Shown here: positions 12,601-24,529 of the stretch, piece by piece
How positions within the stretch are numbered: position 1 is the stretch's first letter
How the letters are laid out: the number at the start of each line of letters is the position of its first letter
DNA from: Abelmoschus esculentus
Lineage: Eukaryota > Streptophyta > Magnoliopsida > Malvales > Malvaceae
Direction: 5' to 3'
DNA: 64,000 nt
NCBI GenBank assembly: GCA_035048815.1
Contig: JAUCBN010000023.1
Location: 2,177,501-2,241,500, forward strand
Position numbers and translations under genes: made by a program
The notes under the pieces: model-generated
Seen by the model: the letters and a program-made list of their open reading frames with translations, nothing else
Database searches by the model: none
Told to the model about the DNA's origin: nothing

Positions 12601-12935
12601 CTAGAACAACTCATGGTTTCGTATGCTGTTCTATCAAACACAAATGGCTTTTCCTAGCCAGCCTCGCATCTCGGACATTAATCTAAGCTTTAGGAATAAG
12701 AGTTGAATTTTAGGCTACTTTCTTCCTGTTCGATCCATGTCGAAATAAACATCAGGGGGACTCCTTTTTGTTTTCAAAATAAATGTAGATCCACTTACCC
12801 TACATCGATCCACTACTTTACCATTAAAATGAGAACTAGCCCTGATGAAGTCCCCATATGTTTTGAATTCATTTCCACTTGTAAGATTGTTATTGTTTTT
12901 TAATTTCTTAGTTACTGCAGGGGAACAAGTCTTGA
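9660..12935 (+). CDS. PP2C-type Ser/Thr phosphatase (PP2C 55/80-like)
   Basis: The coding part starts at 10197, after a 5'-UTR exon ending at 9697 and a leader intron 9698-10158. Coding exons are 10197-10954, 11049-11373, 11648-11797 and 12169-12459, all in phase. A final exon at 12921-12935 would add Gly-Asn-Lys-Ser and stop, about 512 residues in all. If the last donor is not used, the frame ends at 12522. The first about 270 residues are Ser-rich and unconserved in appearance, with a basic start that could target an organelle. The catalytic domain follows: GGEDAHF, GVADGVGGWADLG (metal-binding Asp), NLGDSGF, GTDGLFDNL and GGKLDDITVVV. These are the metal and phosphate ligands of the SpoIIE/PP2C-like group that includes Arabidopsis PP2C 55 and 80. 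It would dephosphorylate Ser/Thr proteins using Mn2+ or Mg2+. The target is unknown. Confidence 0.85.
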
Positions 12936-13678
12936 TGAAGTTGGTTTTTCGTGATGGAAATTTTGTTATACAAAGGAAGCGGATCCTTTTAGTGATTGTT
13001 GATCAGTTGGAATGGACTGATGGATCTTTCTTTTGTTCTATATCTAGGAATCAACCACCTCTCTTGTTTTTGATGAATTCTTTTACTATTTGATTCTGCC
13101 ATATTCCTTTATATTCCTTCTGTCTATCAACTGAATCCAGGTTCAAACTTCAACATTTTTGTAAATATATGTCACTACCAGTATTTCTTGACTTGAAGTT
13201 TATATAACATACATATATATATATCTGTGTGTGTGTGTATGAAATTCAATGTTCTTGCTGTGAAAAATAATACTAATAAAAAGGGATCTTCCATATTGAT
13301 TGCAGTAAAAGTCCTGATATCTTATATCTGACATACCTGAACATGAAAAATCAACGTACTGGCATCGAAAGCTTGCGTCCGAACTCCGAATTCTATAGTA
13401 TGGGTAATTCTCTGTGGTAATAGAGATGAAAGCTTAGAAAATTTTCCATGGTATTGTTGCAGGCCTACAAAATCTCTTTGATATAATCAATTATTGTACT
13501 TCAAATGATCTCCAGGTTTATACAACTGGACAAGCAATTCTAGACAGACCTTGTAGGAAACTGCATAAGCTGAAGTTTCATACACATGGGGTGACTGGGT
13601 GTTTGCCAACAATCTGTTCAACTTACCTACATTTCTTCTTACAGGACAAAAGCCCTAGCTGCGGCTTATATCCGTGAT
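12936..13678. other. Probable PP2C 3' UTR and downstream spacer
   Basis: No gene is seen. The first few hundred bases have balanced composition and are probably 3' UTR. A dinucleotide microsatellite, (AT)6 then (TG)7, lies at 13213-13239. Confidence 0.6.
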
Positions 13679-13877
13679 CAGTAACGGATTTAGAAATTTA
13701 TTTAAGAGTTGGCGTATATAAAATTTTGAAATCTCCGGATGAACGCAAAACTTGAATGTTATAACAATTTAAGGATTAATTTATAAAGATAAAAAAAAAT
13801 TAAGGCTAAATATGTAAACTTCAAAAAATTAAGGGTAAACATAGACCCATTTTATTATAATAGTGGATCCGTCACTG
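13679..13877. mobile_element. Short hAT-like non-autonomous element
   Basis: It begins CAGTAACGGATTTAG and ends GGATCCGTCACTG, which are imperfect inverted repeats of the CAGGGACGGA type also seen in SEC3A introns 2 and 14 and in the DUF829 gene. It has no coding capacity. A target duplication was not evident, so the element is probably old. Confidence 0.5.
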
Positions 13878-14349
13878 GCCATATTGATCCGAACTTTAAA
13901 TTTTTTATTTGAAGACTGAAATATTTGTGTTCGACACTTGTATTGAATACTATCTTTTAATAACATCTATTAATTAAAAAGAAATTTATAATTTTTAAAT
14001 ATGGTAATTAAAGATTTGAGTTAGAAATGATTTAAAATGCATACCCCATACTATATAATTATGGTAGATTTACTATTTATAATAATAAATACTTCTATAT
14101 ATAAATTACAATTTAATTAACTTTTATACCCAATAAATGTGATTGGATTGTTTTGATAACAAATTAAATTATTACTACTTAATTTGATGGATTAAAATAA
14201 ATAAAAATTGTTAATTAAATTATAGGTTCCATATTTGAACAATTCCACGAAAACTTAATTTTTATTTTGAAAAACAGTATTAAGGCAACGAAATCGTGGA
14301 AGCGATTGATTAAGGAGCGGAGAAGAAGAATAAAAAGGGGATTGAGAGG

Positions 14350-14405
14350 AACAGAGGAGGGAGAAAGAGAGAGGGAGGGAGGGGGAGAAAGAGAGAGGGC
14401 GAGAG
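14350..14405. repeat. GA-rich tract before the DeSI gene
   Basis: A run of GA and GGGA repeats covers the presumed promoter or first leader exon of the DeSI gene. Such tracts match the GAGA-type sites bound by plant BPC proteins. That role is inference. Confidence 0.6.
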
Positions 14406-14409
14406 TAAC

Positions 14410-16859
14410 AGCTTTGGCTATTCTCTTTCCTCTTCTTTCTTTAAAGCTTTGAGCTTTTTTTCCAGTTTTCAGGCTTATCCTTCGTCTCTCTTTAACAACA
14501 ACGTTGAATCTTCTTTCTGGCATTGTTTTCTCTCCGTTCTCCGCCATACAGAAACCCGAACCCTTCCCTTTATTCCCAACCCAGCTTCGTTTCTGTAGTG
14601 ACGGCTTGCTTTTCGTTCCACGATAAATGACCTTCTTCTGGTACGATCATTTTGATGAAAACATGGGTTTGAATTTGTCATTCTATGATCCATCACATTC
14701 TTGTTGTTCTGGGTATGAACGATTTTCGGTAGATCTGAAGAATTTTTTTTCTTCTTGACAAATTTATTTTCTTTTTTCACCATATATGATTTGATTTCAT
14801 GGTTACATTTGCTGCTAGAAGTTATTGTTTTCCCCTTGTTTTTGATCACTATGTATTGGGTTTCTTTTCCTTTTGTTAATGGTTATGTTTATTTTTCTTT
14901 TTTCATGGCTATGGCGTTCGTTGATATCTCTGGAACAGGTTTATAGTATATGTTATATTTTGTTATTGTTATCTTTTACATGGATTTGTTTTTTTATGGT
15001 AATAATTGTTTTTAATGTGTATTAGAGTAAAAAAAAACAGTCATGTTTATGTGATTATTCTTTGTCATGTGATAAACCAGTTTGCTTCTCCTTGTATTTG
15101 ACTTGTTCCATTGCTTAGGGTGTGTTTGGTTGAGTAGAAAAGTGGAAAGAAAATAAATTGAGTTTGCTTGATGGTAAAAAACAACTCATTCCTAATTGCA
15201 TTGATAAGATGAGAGAAAATGAAAGAGATGTAAGTTCAAAAGTTTCATTTTCTCTCCTCTCATTTTTTCAACTCAACCAAGCAATGAATAGAATGAGCTC
15301 CCTTCATTTTTTCCCATCTTTTATACCAAGCACACCAATGGAAAGAAAATTTTTCTAACCCGATTTTCCGATTTTCTTTTCCCTCTACAGAGTGTAGCCT
15401 TGTAGATGTTAATTGCTCTAACTGGATTTCCCATTCCTTCTCTGTCAAGCTAATTTATGCTTCCACACATTTAGATGATAACCATTTACCATAGCACTTT
15501 GCCTTTGCTTCGGGACTGTTTCGGATATTTGTTGTTGAATGAGGAATTTCAAATGTCAACAGATTAAACCAAGGGATATTGGATTTGTTAGTTTATGGCA
15601 GTGTATACACTAATGCTCCATTATGTTGTTAGGAAAAATACTTCTAAAGATGTTGTGTTGTGCAATCTTTGGATACAAGAGTGGGGTTATTCCGTTGTCT
15701 TCTTTTCCGGTATCCGATTTTGTCTTGCTTTTCCTCTATGATGATTATGAAATAGCTTAGCTAATGTTTGCTGATTTTACCCCAGGTTGTGTAGCCATTA
15801 ATTGAAGTCTACTCTTACCATTTAAGAAAGATGGAACTTGAAAAAAAGAAGAGATGGAAATCTTTGGTGTCACGTCTTTTCAAAAACAAATCTGCTTCAT
15901 GTTGCTTTTTCCCAAAGGTGAAGCCGTCTACTGGTAGTCCGAGTTGTACACCTGTGTATCTCAACGTATACGACCTAACGCCCATCAATGGTTATATTTA
16001 CTGGGCAGGCCTTGGTATCTTTCATTCTGGTGTCGAAGGTTGGTTCATAACATCTTTACTAGAAAATATTGTAACTCTCATTTGTCCCTGTATATAATTT
16101 CTCAGCCATCGATAGTAAATATAGTCGGAATTATATCATTTTACCACTGCAATGCATTTAAATTAAATATTCGATATTCAGACTTGACGATCATGTCGCT
16201 GCTATTGTTTTTTAGAGTTTTATGTCTAGTTTTTGTAATAACCTGACCCATACTCTGTGTAGTTCATGGTATGGAATATGCATTTGGAGCTCATGACTAC
16301 CCAACCAGTGGTGTTTTCGAGGTTGAGCCACGACAATGTCCGGGATTCAAGTTTAAGAAATCGGTATTCATTGGAACCACATCACTGGACCCTGTCCAGG
16401 TAAGGGAATTCATGGAGCACTACTCGGAAAAGTACAATGGAGATACATATCACTTGATTGCCAAGAACTGCAACCATTTCTGTGCCGATATCTGTAAGAA
16501 GCTGACTGGGAAACGGATTCCTAAATGGGTAAACCGTCTGGCAAGAATAGGTACACTGTTACATCCTCATCATGCAAGATCGTAAATCATTTTTACGTCG
16601 CCTACTTATTCTCATGTATTCGTTACCCATCTCAAACATGTTCCCTGTGTCAGGTTCAATGTGCAACTGCATTCTTCCCGAAGGCCTTAAAATTTCGGTC
16701 GTAAAGCACGATCCAAACTATGAATCGCAATATAGTGAGAAGAAGAGTCTGAGATGTGGTTCTAGTTGCCTGGCTTTGGTGTCGGGGCAGCAGGAATCTT
16801 CGCTGATTCAGTCATCGTCAAGTAGCTGCCTACTATCCTCATCGGAACTGGAACGATAG
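14410..16859 (+). CDS. DeSI/PPPDE-family thiol peptidase
   Basis: Coding exons 15831-16038, 16263-16550 and 16654-16859 make a 233-residue protein. A leader exon ending near 14640 (donor TG|GTACG) with an intron to 15785 is likely but not certain. In that model a nine-codon upstream ORF starts at the ATG near 14628 and spans the junction. The PPPDE fold covers residues 42 to about 165, starting PVYLNVYDLTPIN. The catalytic dyad is visible: His65 in IFHSGVEVHG and Cys139 in KNCNHF. The family (human DESI1/2) removes SUMO or ubiquitin, so the protein is a candidate deSUMOylase or deubiquitinase. The N-terminus is basic. The C-terminal about 70 residues are Ser-rich and lack the TM segment I would look for in membrane-bound relatives. 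It resembles the Arabidopsis deSI-like At4g17486 group. Confidence 0.88.
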
Positions 16860-19551
16860 CCGGAACAATGTTTTATGTTGAAAGGAAAGGAAAGGTAAGA
16901 AATTACTGGTTGGGTTTTTTTCTTTTGCATTTTCAGTGCATCATCCCTAGCAAGCTGAAAATTTGTTTGGTGTTGTGTTCTTGTTTCTTTAGCATGTTGT
17001 CATGTTTGTAACACAACACCAATGTGCTGAAAATTTGTTATTTTTATTTATTCTTCTCTGAGAAAGCATAATTAAAATGTAACCTTCTAAATTTATTTAT
17101 TTATTTAATTAGTATTTTTAAAGATATTATAAACATATTTTTTGAGCATATTTAAAGATAATTATAAATATTATGTGGTTGAAATTTCATGAAATAAAAT
17201 ACAGTGACACTAAAATGTACTTTCAAAAATGTTGTATAAATGTAATAGTTTTTTTTTTTCTTAAATTTGTTTTGGTTTTATCAGAAAAATTATATTGTGG
17301 TAGTTGGAAGCAAGGGTTTAGTATTCGATTGAGTCGAGTTAAAAATTTTCGAGTTATTTGAGTTGACGAGTTATATTTTATAATTTAAACTTTATTTAAA
17401 AAATTTCGGTTCGAGTCGAGTTTAAGAAATTTGTATCGAGTTTCTATAATTATTTATCATGTTATAGTAGGATTGATTTTAATTTAAACGATTTTCTCTA
17501 ATTATATAAGATATGTATATATTTTTATAGTTTAAATAATTAACTTATATTTTTATTATTAATTTAATTGAATTAGATAATCGACGAACAATCTATTTAT
17601 CGTCAAAATAAAATCACATTCATGAATAAAAATATCGATAATAAATAACAATCGATCTATCAATAAACAATATTCGAGTCTTATGATATAAAGAAACTTT
17701 ATTTCGTTACCTGCAACTTGATGAATAACGTTGACGATGATTAAATTTAAAGGTTTTAAAATTATTTTATGAATTTTAAAATATATAATTTATTTTAAAA
17801 GTAATTTAACCCAAAATAACTTTGAACAAGTAAATGAATAATTTTAAAATATTAAACACATAATTAACCGAAAAATATTTTGAATATATATTTAAAAATA
17901 TTACTTAAATATTTTTTTTACAATTAAACCTAAAAAACTTTCTGAATCATCCATTCTTTGATTCAATGTCGGTTGACAGTTTAGAGTATAATTTTTTTCT
18001 TTTAATTTTTTATTTTTTAAAATTCTTAAAAATTAAATTCTAAATCTTAACACTAAAATTTTACCTCTTAAATCTTAAATTTTATCCCTAGTTTTTTAAA
18101 CTTTAATTATAATCTTTAATTTTGAATTGTAAACCTTAAATTTTAAACTCATTAATTTAAATAAATGGTACCAAAAAAACATAATAAAAAATAGACAATT
18201 TGTATTCGATGATTTGAAGAAATTCTACCACGAGTAAGTTCCACCACTTATTTCATCATTTTTTTCATATCATAATTTTTTTCTAAGTATATTTTAACTC
18301 ATATTAACCGTTAATTCATTTAAAAAATATGAGATAAATGGTTTTTAGTGATTGATCTTATAGACACGTGATGAAACTTACCCATGATATAATTTTTTGA
18401 TTGTTTGATACTCTAGCTAAAAAATTTATCTTATAATCATGAATATACTATAATACGAAAAAAAACAATCGATCGTTAATAGATTTAGAAGTAATCACGT
18501 TGACCAATATTTAATGTTAATTAGAAAAGAAAAGAAAAAAAATTTCATATGCCGTGGTGCCCATGCTTATTTCATATGCCGCCAATTCCATGGCTAGAAG
18601 GAAAGGAAAATTAACCACCGGTGGCGTGGTCCTAGCTGGGAATGAATTCACTGTTGATTTTAGTCTATATCCCTAATATTTTTTAATTATTTTATATTTT
18701 AAATATAAATTTAAAAAATTCTTATATTCAAAATTATTCAAGAACTTTACCCTTTAATTTTAATCTTTGATTACCACTAACTACCACTACGAAAACATAC
18801 ATCAAAATCGTCGATTTTAAATTAAATAAATCGTTACATTCATCATTTATAAATACTATCACAACCACCAATCGATCACCAAATTTTATATTATATATTT
18901 TGCTTGTAGTTTGACAGATATACATTTATTAACAACCACCACCGTACCATTGAAATAATTTTTTCAAGAAAAATACACGTGTTTTATAATTTTGTGATTG
19001 AACCTGAATTTCAGCGAATAAAATAATATGAGTATTCGATCGAGTTAAGTCAAATTAAGATTTTTGAGTTATTCGAATTGACGAGTTAAGACTCAAACTT
19101 TTTCGAATTTTTCGGTTCAAATCGAGTTTAAGAAATTCGAGTTGAGTTTTTAAGTTTCTATAAATATTTAATTGTAATTATTTATCATGTTATAGTATGA
19201 TATGATTCCAATTTAAACAACTTTCTCTAATCATATAGGATATGTATATATATTTATTTAAACAACTTTTTCATATGTAGCAATAAAAAAAATGATAAAC
19301 TCATCTCAAACTTAAAAATTAATCTTTTAATTACTAAAAATTTCTGAGTTATTTAAATTATTCAAATTTAATATTTTTGCCTCAAATCAAATCAAGTTAT
19401 TTGATTTTATTCACCGCTAATCATATTAACAGGTCTAATGTGTTTCGAGAATTCTTATAGTTCTTGAGCCGGCCCTGATTCAATGAATTACATGATTCAG
19501 AGTCGAGTATTTATTCAGTTGCAGTGAAAGCTTCCAATAGAAAACAGGGAT
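16860..19551. other. AT-rich intergenic region with dispersed repeats
   Basis: It begins with a short 3' UTR. I see no gene. Two copies of a GAGTCGAG-rich repeat family occur (about 17320-17640 and 19030-19425). From 18000 to 18150 there is a low-complexity run of CTTAAATTTTAAA-like sequence that looks like degenerate telomere-type repeats. Confidence 0.7.
19030..19425. repeat. GAGTCGAG-family dispersed repeat, copy B
   Basis: It opens with ATGAGTATTCGATCGAGTT and ends with TTTGATTTTATTCACCG, so the ends are roughly inverted. Related copies are at about 17320-17640, 55283-55830 and 56508-56940. The inner segments CGAGTTTAAGAAATT and AAACTCATCTCAAACTTAAAA are shared. It is a non-coding, probably hAT-like MITE family. 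Confidence 0.6.
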
Positions 19552-22500
19552 ATGGCTGCTGACGGTGTTCCACTCCTCAACAATGGTGTTGGAAATGATA
19601 GCAACCAAAGAGAAACATTTGATTACTGGGTTAAGGAGTTTGGATACGAGTCGAAGAGATTATGGCATATTGCCGGACCGGCAATTTTCACGGCAATATG
19701 TCAGTATTCATTGGGAGCCCTCACCCAGACTTTTGCCGGACAACTTACAGAACTGGACCTGGCTGCTGTATCCGTCGAGAACTCTGTTATAGCTGGACTT
19801 GCTTTCGGTGTTATGGTATGTCTCTTTGATTTCAGTAATCGTTTATAGTATTAAATTGCGGTGGCGGATGCGGTGTGATAGGACTCTTATGTTGCGGTCG
19901 TAATTTAATACTATGGTGTTATTGGTTTTGATGTTGGCATAGTTGGGAATGGGGAGTGCATTGGAGACTTTATGTGGTCAAGCATATGGTGCAGGGAGGC
20001 TAAGGATGTTGGGCGTTTACATGCAGAGATCTTGGGTCATTCTGTTGATTACAGCTTGTTTAATCTCACCCATTTACATTTGGTCTCCTCCAATTCTTAA
20101 ACTGTTTGGGGAAACCACTGAAATCTCCAATGCTGCAGGTTGGGGAATGAATGAAATTTGACTGAAAATCGATTTCGAAATTAAGAACATGGTGTGTTTG
20201 TTTGATGCAGGTAAGTTTGCTCTATGGATGGTGCCACAGTTATTTGCCTATGCTATGAACTTCCCTATACAAAAGTTCTTACAGGCTCAGAGGAAAGTTA
20301 TGGTGATGGCTGGGATCTCAGCACTGGTTTTGGTTCTTCATGCCTTTTTCAGCTGGTTGCTGATACTTAAGCTAGAATGGGGCTTGATCGGTGCGGCCGT
20401 GACTTTGAACGTATCGTGGTGGCTCATAGTTATCGGACAGTTATTGTACATTCTTATTACCAAATCGGATGGTGCTTGGTCTGGTTTCTCCTGGCTAGCA
20501 TTTGTGGATCTATTTGGTTTTGTCAAGCTCTCTTTGGCTTCTGCTATTATGTTATGGCATGCTTCTATTTTCCTTCCTTTCACTTTATGTTCTTATTAAT
20601 CATGGTATTATCAGGTTTTGGTGTTTACAACAGTTGTGGAAAATTTGTTGCAGCTTGGAGTTCTGGTATTTAATGGTGCTGATAGTCATAACAGGTCTCC
20701 TGCCAAACCCTCTGATAGCAGTTGATGCCATATCCATTTGGTACGTGTTCCGGTATCCCCACGATAATTCCGAACATGAAATTGAGAAAGAAAAATTGGA
20801 ACAGGGTAACTTAAAAAGTGTTATTAGCAGTGGCAGAAATTGCCTTTTCTCAACTTTTATTCTCCTATTTCCAGCATGAACATAAATGGATGGGATGCAA
20901 TGATTGCAATTGGATTCAATGCTGCTATAAGGTGTATTTCCCCTCATTTTCTGGAAGCAGAATATGTTTAAATAGAATTGAACTGAGAACTTAACAGATT
21001 ATTATGGTGTCAACAGTGTGAGAGTCTCAAATGAACTTGGAGCTGGAAACGCTTGGCTTGCCAAATTTTCAGTGCTGGTTGTTTCATTGACATCTGTGAT
21101 CATTGGGATTGTTTGCATGATTGTGGTGTTTGCGACCAGAGGTTACTTCCCTTACCTCTTTACCAGCAGTACTGCAGTTGCCGAAAAAACGACCGAGCTA
21201 GCTCTATTATTAGGATTCACAGTCCTCTTGAACAGCCTCCAACCGGTCTTATCCGGTGAGTATCGGCAATGTTTTCCCCACTATTCTTCATTTTTCTTGA
21301 AGTATCTATGCTTCATATCAATGTTCAAGCATATACTAGCATAAAATCACGGTGTTTTCGACCGGAGGTTACTCCCTGTACCTCTTCACCCGCACTATTT
21401 GATACCGGCACGGCATTTGAGCCCGAGTAGCATAACAGTTTGATTGCATTGCAGGTGTTGCTGTTGGAGCCGGATGGCAATCTCTTGTGGCGTACATCAA
21501 CATAGGCTGTTACTATGTATTTGGATTACCAGCCGGCATACTCCTTGGCTTCACATTTGGCTTTGGGGTTATGGTAAATTTGATAGTATTAGAATTCCGA
21601 GTCTCCGGTAGTCATACGTGTCTCGATATATTTAGAGTTGAATCAGACTCGAAATTAAAATATTACTTCGAGAATTTATTAGAATTTATTTTACTTGTGA
21701 AATGGTGCAGGGCATTTGGTCAGGCATGATTGCAGGCATTGTTTTACAAACGCTAATTTTGGTAGTTGTGGTTGCACTTACCAACTGGAACAAGGAAGTA
21801 AGTACTCCATCTAATATCTTAATAGTTTATATATGAGTTATATTCGAGACATAGTTTAACATTTTTTTATATCGAAAACCGTAACACTATAAATTAAATT
21901 ATAAGTCTTAAATTTTAAACTATAAACCTTAAATCTTAAATTTTACGCGGATTGTATATTTAAGTTTTTTCCCCTTTACATATTTATATTGTATTTATTA
22001 TTATTTTCATGGATAAACTACAACAAAGGTCACTTAATTATGAGTATAGTTATATTTGGGACACTTAATTCTTAAAAATTATGTCTGGGTCACTTATTTA
22101 TGGGTAAGGTTATATTTGGGTCACACAATTATTAAAGGGTACATTTGGGTCACTCAATTATAAGTAAAGTTATATTTGGGTCACCCTTCATATTTGAAAA
22201 AGTATATCAATTTGATCGTTTTTTCTTCTAAATTATTTGTATAACCTTGTTAATATTAGAGTACCTCATTTGAAATCATTAATTAATCTAATACATAAAT
22301 TGATAAACTTTTTTTTAAAATATGAAGAGTGATCCAAATATAACCTTACCTATAATTGAGTGATCTAAATATAACTTTTAATAATTGGGCTACCTAAATA
22401 TAATTTTTCCCATAAATAAGTGACCTAAATATAACTTTTAATAATTAAGTAAACCAACTAAAATTCTACCCATAATTAAGTAATCTCTATCGCGGTTTAC

Positions 22501-22736
22501 CCTATTTTCATCTAGTTCATGTTATATAAGATTCCTCACGTTTATCATTCGTATTTTTTATATCATATAATTATATTATCTTTTAGTAATTTAATCCATT
22601 TTAAGTATTTTCTATAATTTAATTTTTATTTATTGAATTTAAAGCAAAGCTTTAATCTTGATATTCTCAAATGCAGACTGAAGAAGCTGAGAGCCGTATA
22701 AAGAGATGGGGCGGATCAGCCGGTGGAGAGCATTGA
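19552..22736 (+). CDS. MATE efflux transporter (DTX/DETOXIFICATION family)
   Basis: Nine exons (19552-19815, 19943-20138, 20211-20556, 20654-20740, 20875-20931, 21017-21255, 21455-21573, 21711-21797, 22677-22736) sum to 484 residues with no stop. The sequence shows the plant MATE hallmarks: LGMGSALETLCGQAYGAG, MLGVYMQRSW, PQLFAYAMNFPIQKFLQAQ, CMNINGWDAMIAIGFNAA, SVRVSNELGAGNAW, GVAVGAGWQSLVAYINIGCYY, and a tail ending RIKRWGG. About twelve membrane helices are expected. It should export organic solutes (flavonoids, alkaloids, xenobiotics) by H+ or Na+ antiport at the tonoplast or plasma membrane. It resembles Arabidopsis DTX29-33 more than DTX35. The donor of intron 3 is GC, or a displaced GT six bases earlier (see findings). 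Intron 8 holds a 492-bp MITE. Confidence 0.9.
22011..22502. mobile_element. Mutator-like MITE in MATE intron 8
   Basis: The left end begins GGATAAACTACAAC. The reverse complement of the right end begins GGTAAACCGCGATAG, and the two arms remain similar for over 50 bp. Identical 9-bp flanks, TATTTTCAT, lie at 22002-22010 and 22503-22511. Long inverted repeats plus a 9-bp duplication mark a Mutator-superfamily MITE. The inside is built of degenerate repeats of a TATATTTGGGTCAC-like unit, direct in the left half and inverted in the right half. No ORF is present. Confidence 0.8.
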
Positions 22737-22884
22737 CTTTGCAGAACGAAATTATTATTATGAATTAATTAAATAATATTTTCAATTATTTGTTGGTCTA
22801 ATAATTTTTTTTAATAATTTAATGTTTAAATTTTATTTTTATGAATAAAAGTTTAAATCTATTTGATTAAAAGTACACAAAACT

Positions 22885-23388
22885 AGGGGTGTATTATTCG
22901 GTTTTAACCGAATTAACCGATCGAATCAAAGTTATTTTGGTTAATTCGATCGGTTAATTTTTGATAAATTTGATTAACGATTAATTTTTATTAAAAATTC
23001 GATTAACGTTTAATTTAATTCGGAATTGATTAATTAACCGAGTTAACCAAAATTATTATGTATTAAATATTATAAATATTATATATTTTTATTTATCATT
23101 TAACTTTTAAAAAATTATAAAATATTTATTAACTTTTTATATTATAAAAAGATCACTAAATTTTTATTAAATTAGTATAAAATAAAAGTTTAGTGACTAA
23201 AAATTGTTTTTAGTATAATTTAAGGATCTATTATGTAATTTAATTAAAATTTATAATAAATTTTAAAAAAATTTCGGTTCGGCTAATTTAGTTAAAGGAA
23301 ATTCGATTCGATTAACGGTTAAAATTTTAAAATTTTTAGTTAAATAGGTTCTACCATGGACCGAATAAACCGAATACATACCACCACT
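22885..23388. mobile_element. hAT-like MITE downstream of the MATE gene
   Basis: It starts AGGGGTGTATTATTCGGTT and ends AACCGAATACATACCACCACT, which are imperfect inverted repeats, and the inside is rich in AATTAACCGA and its complement. The flanks ACAAAACT and ACAAAATA match at 6 of 8 bases, so the 8-bp target duplication has decayed or the ends are off by a base. Confidence 0.55.
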
Positions 23389-23639
23389 ACAAAATATTTG
23401 TGTCTAAAATATTTTATTCAAATAAATAAATATTTAATTTTTTAAACACAGATAAATTTTATTATTACCACAAATAACATGGTAATTTAATTTATTTAAT
23501 TTAAAAAAATACTCGAATTGCGTAAAATATTAAACCTTTCGTCTCCGTTGTTTCCCTCTCAAAATTCCCCGGAATCCAAACAGTATCTCAGTTCCCGTTC
23601 TATCAAAATCCCTCCCTATTTCTTTCTTCTCCAAAGCTA

Positions 23640-23810
23640 CTCGTTTTCCCTCATCGCCGCCACCGTGGCTGCTCCGCCCAAATAGGAAGTTGAGAACCTC
23701 AAGAAGTACGTTAAATCCAGGCTATGAGTTGGGTTAGCAGGAAATGCACCATTGCTCGCGTGGGAACTGCAAAATTTACCATCAACCACCAGAATGCTAA
23801 AATAAATCTA
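23640..23810 (+). pseudogene. Broken short coding relic, unidentified
   Basis: After a pyrimidine-rich leader-like stretch (23540-23650), one frame reads VAAPPK, stop, EVENLKKYVKSRL, stop, then VGLAGNAPLLAWELQNLPS. It is codon-like and balanced in composition, unlike its surroundings, but has two in-frame stops. I do not recognise the protein. It could be a pseudogene fragment or chance. Confidence 0.3.
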
Positions 23811-24529
23811 ATAAACAATGTTCTGTAATAATCAATTAGTTGTCTGTCAGGTGTTTGATAATATGTGTTGTGAAAAAAATTCAAATCAGTATATAGAAGT
23901 TCAATCGGTGACATTGGTATATGAGACGAGTTAAGATGTGTTTGTGAAGGTTAGTCAAGAAGCGGAAGTTCTTTGAAGAAAGAAGTTCGTAAAGCTCCAC
24001 AGTTTTCCTAACGTCAGAGGCGCTGTAAACTTTGAAATATACGTTTGCTTGCTGTTTGGTTTCGTGGAAAATTTTTGTGATTAGTAGTAGTATTTTTCTG
24101 GGTATATGAAGAACATTCTCTTGGATTCCAGGAAAATTAATACTATATCAATTTTTTATTTTTGAAATTGAATATATCATTTATACTGTCGTTACCATTT
24201 GTTCTAAAAATAATAAAATTTCCCGTTCTGGTACGGATTTCACTCTAAAAAATTATTTTCTCTAAATTAGGAAAATACATTTGTAAGTTAAGGCTTCAAA
24301 GTTCAAAGTTCAAACCCGATTTATACGGGAGCGTATTAACCTGTCAAATCAAAATCCGGTTTATATTATTTTTCATTTTTTTTTTGAATTTTTCTTTTTT
24401 GTTGGGTTCGTTTCTGTTAACTGTTCATCACACAATATTCACATTTCGCGCGCGCTCTCTGCCGGAGATTGTGAACCTCGGAAGCTCACGACGGTTGAAG
24501 AAGAAAGGAGAAAGTGGGAGGAGTAGGAA

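Noticed and set aside
20600..20947. 115-codon antisense frame in the MATE gene
   Set aside because: It crosses exons and introns of the transporter and has no recognisable protein.
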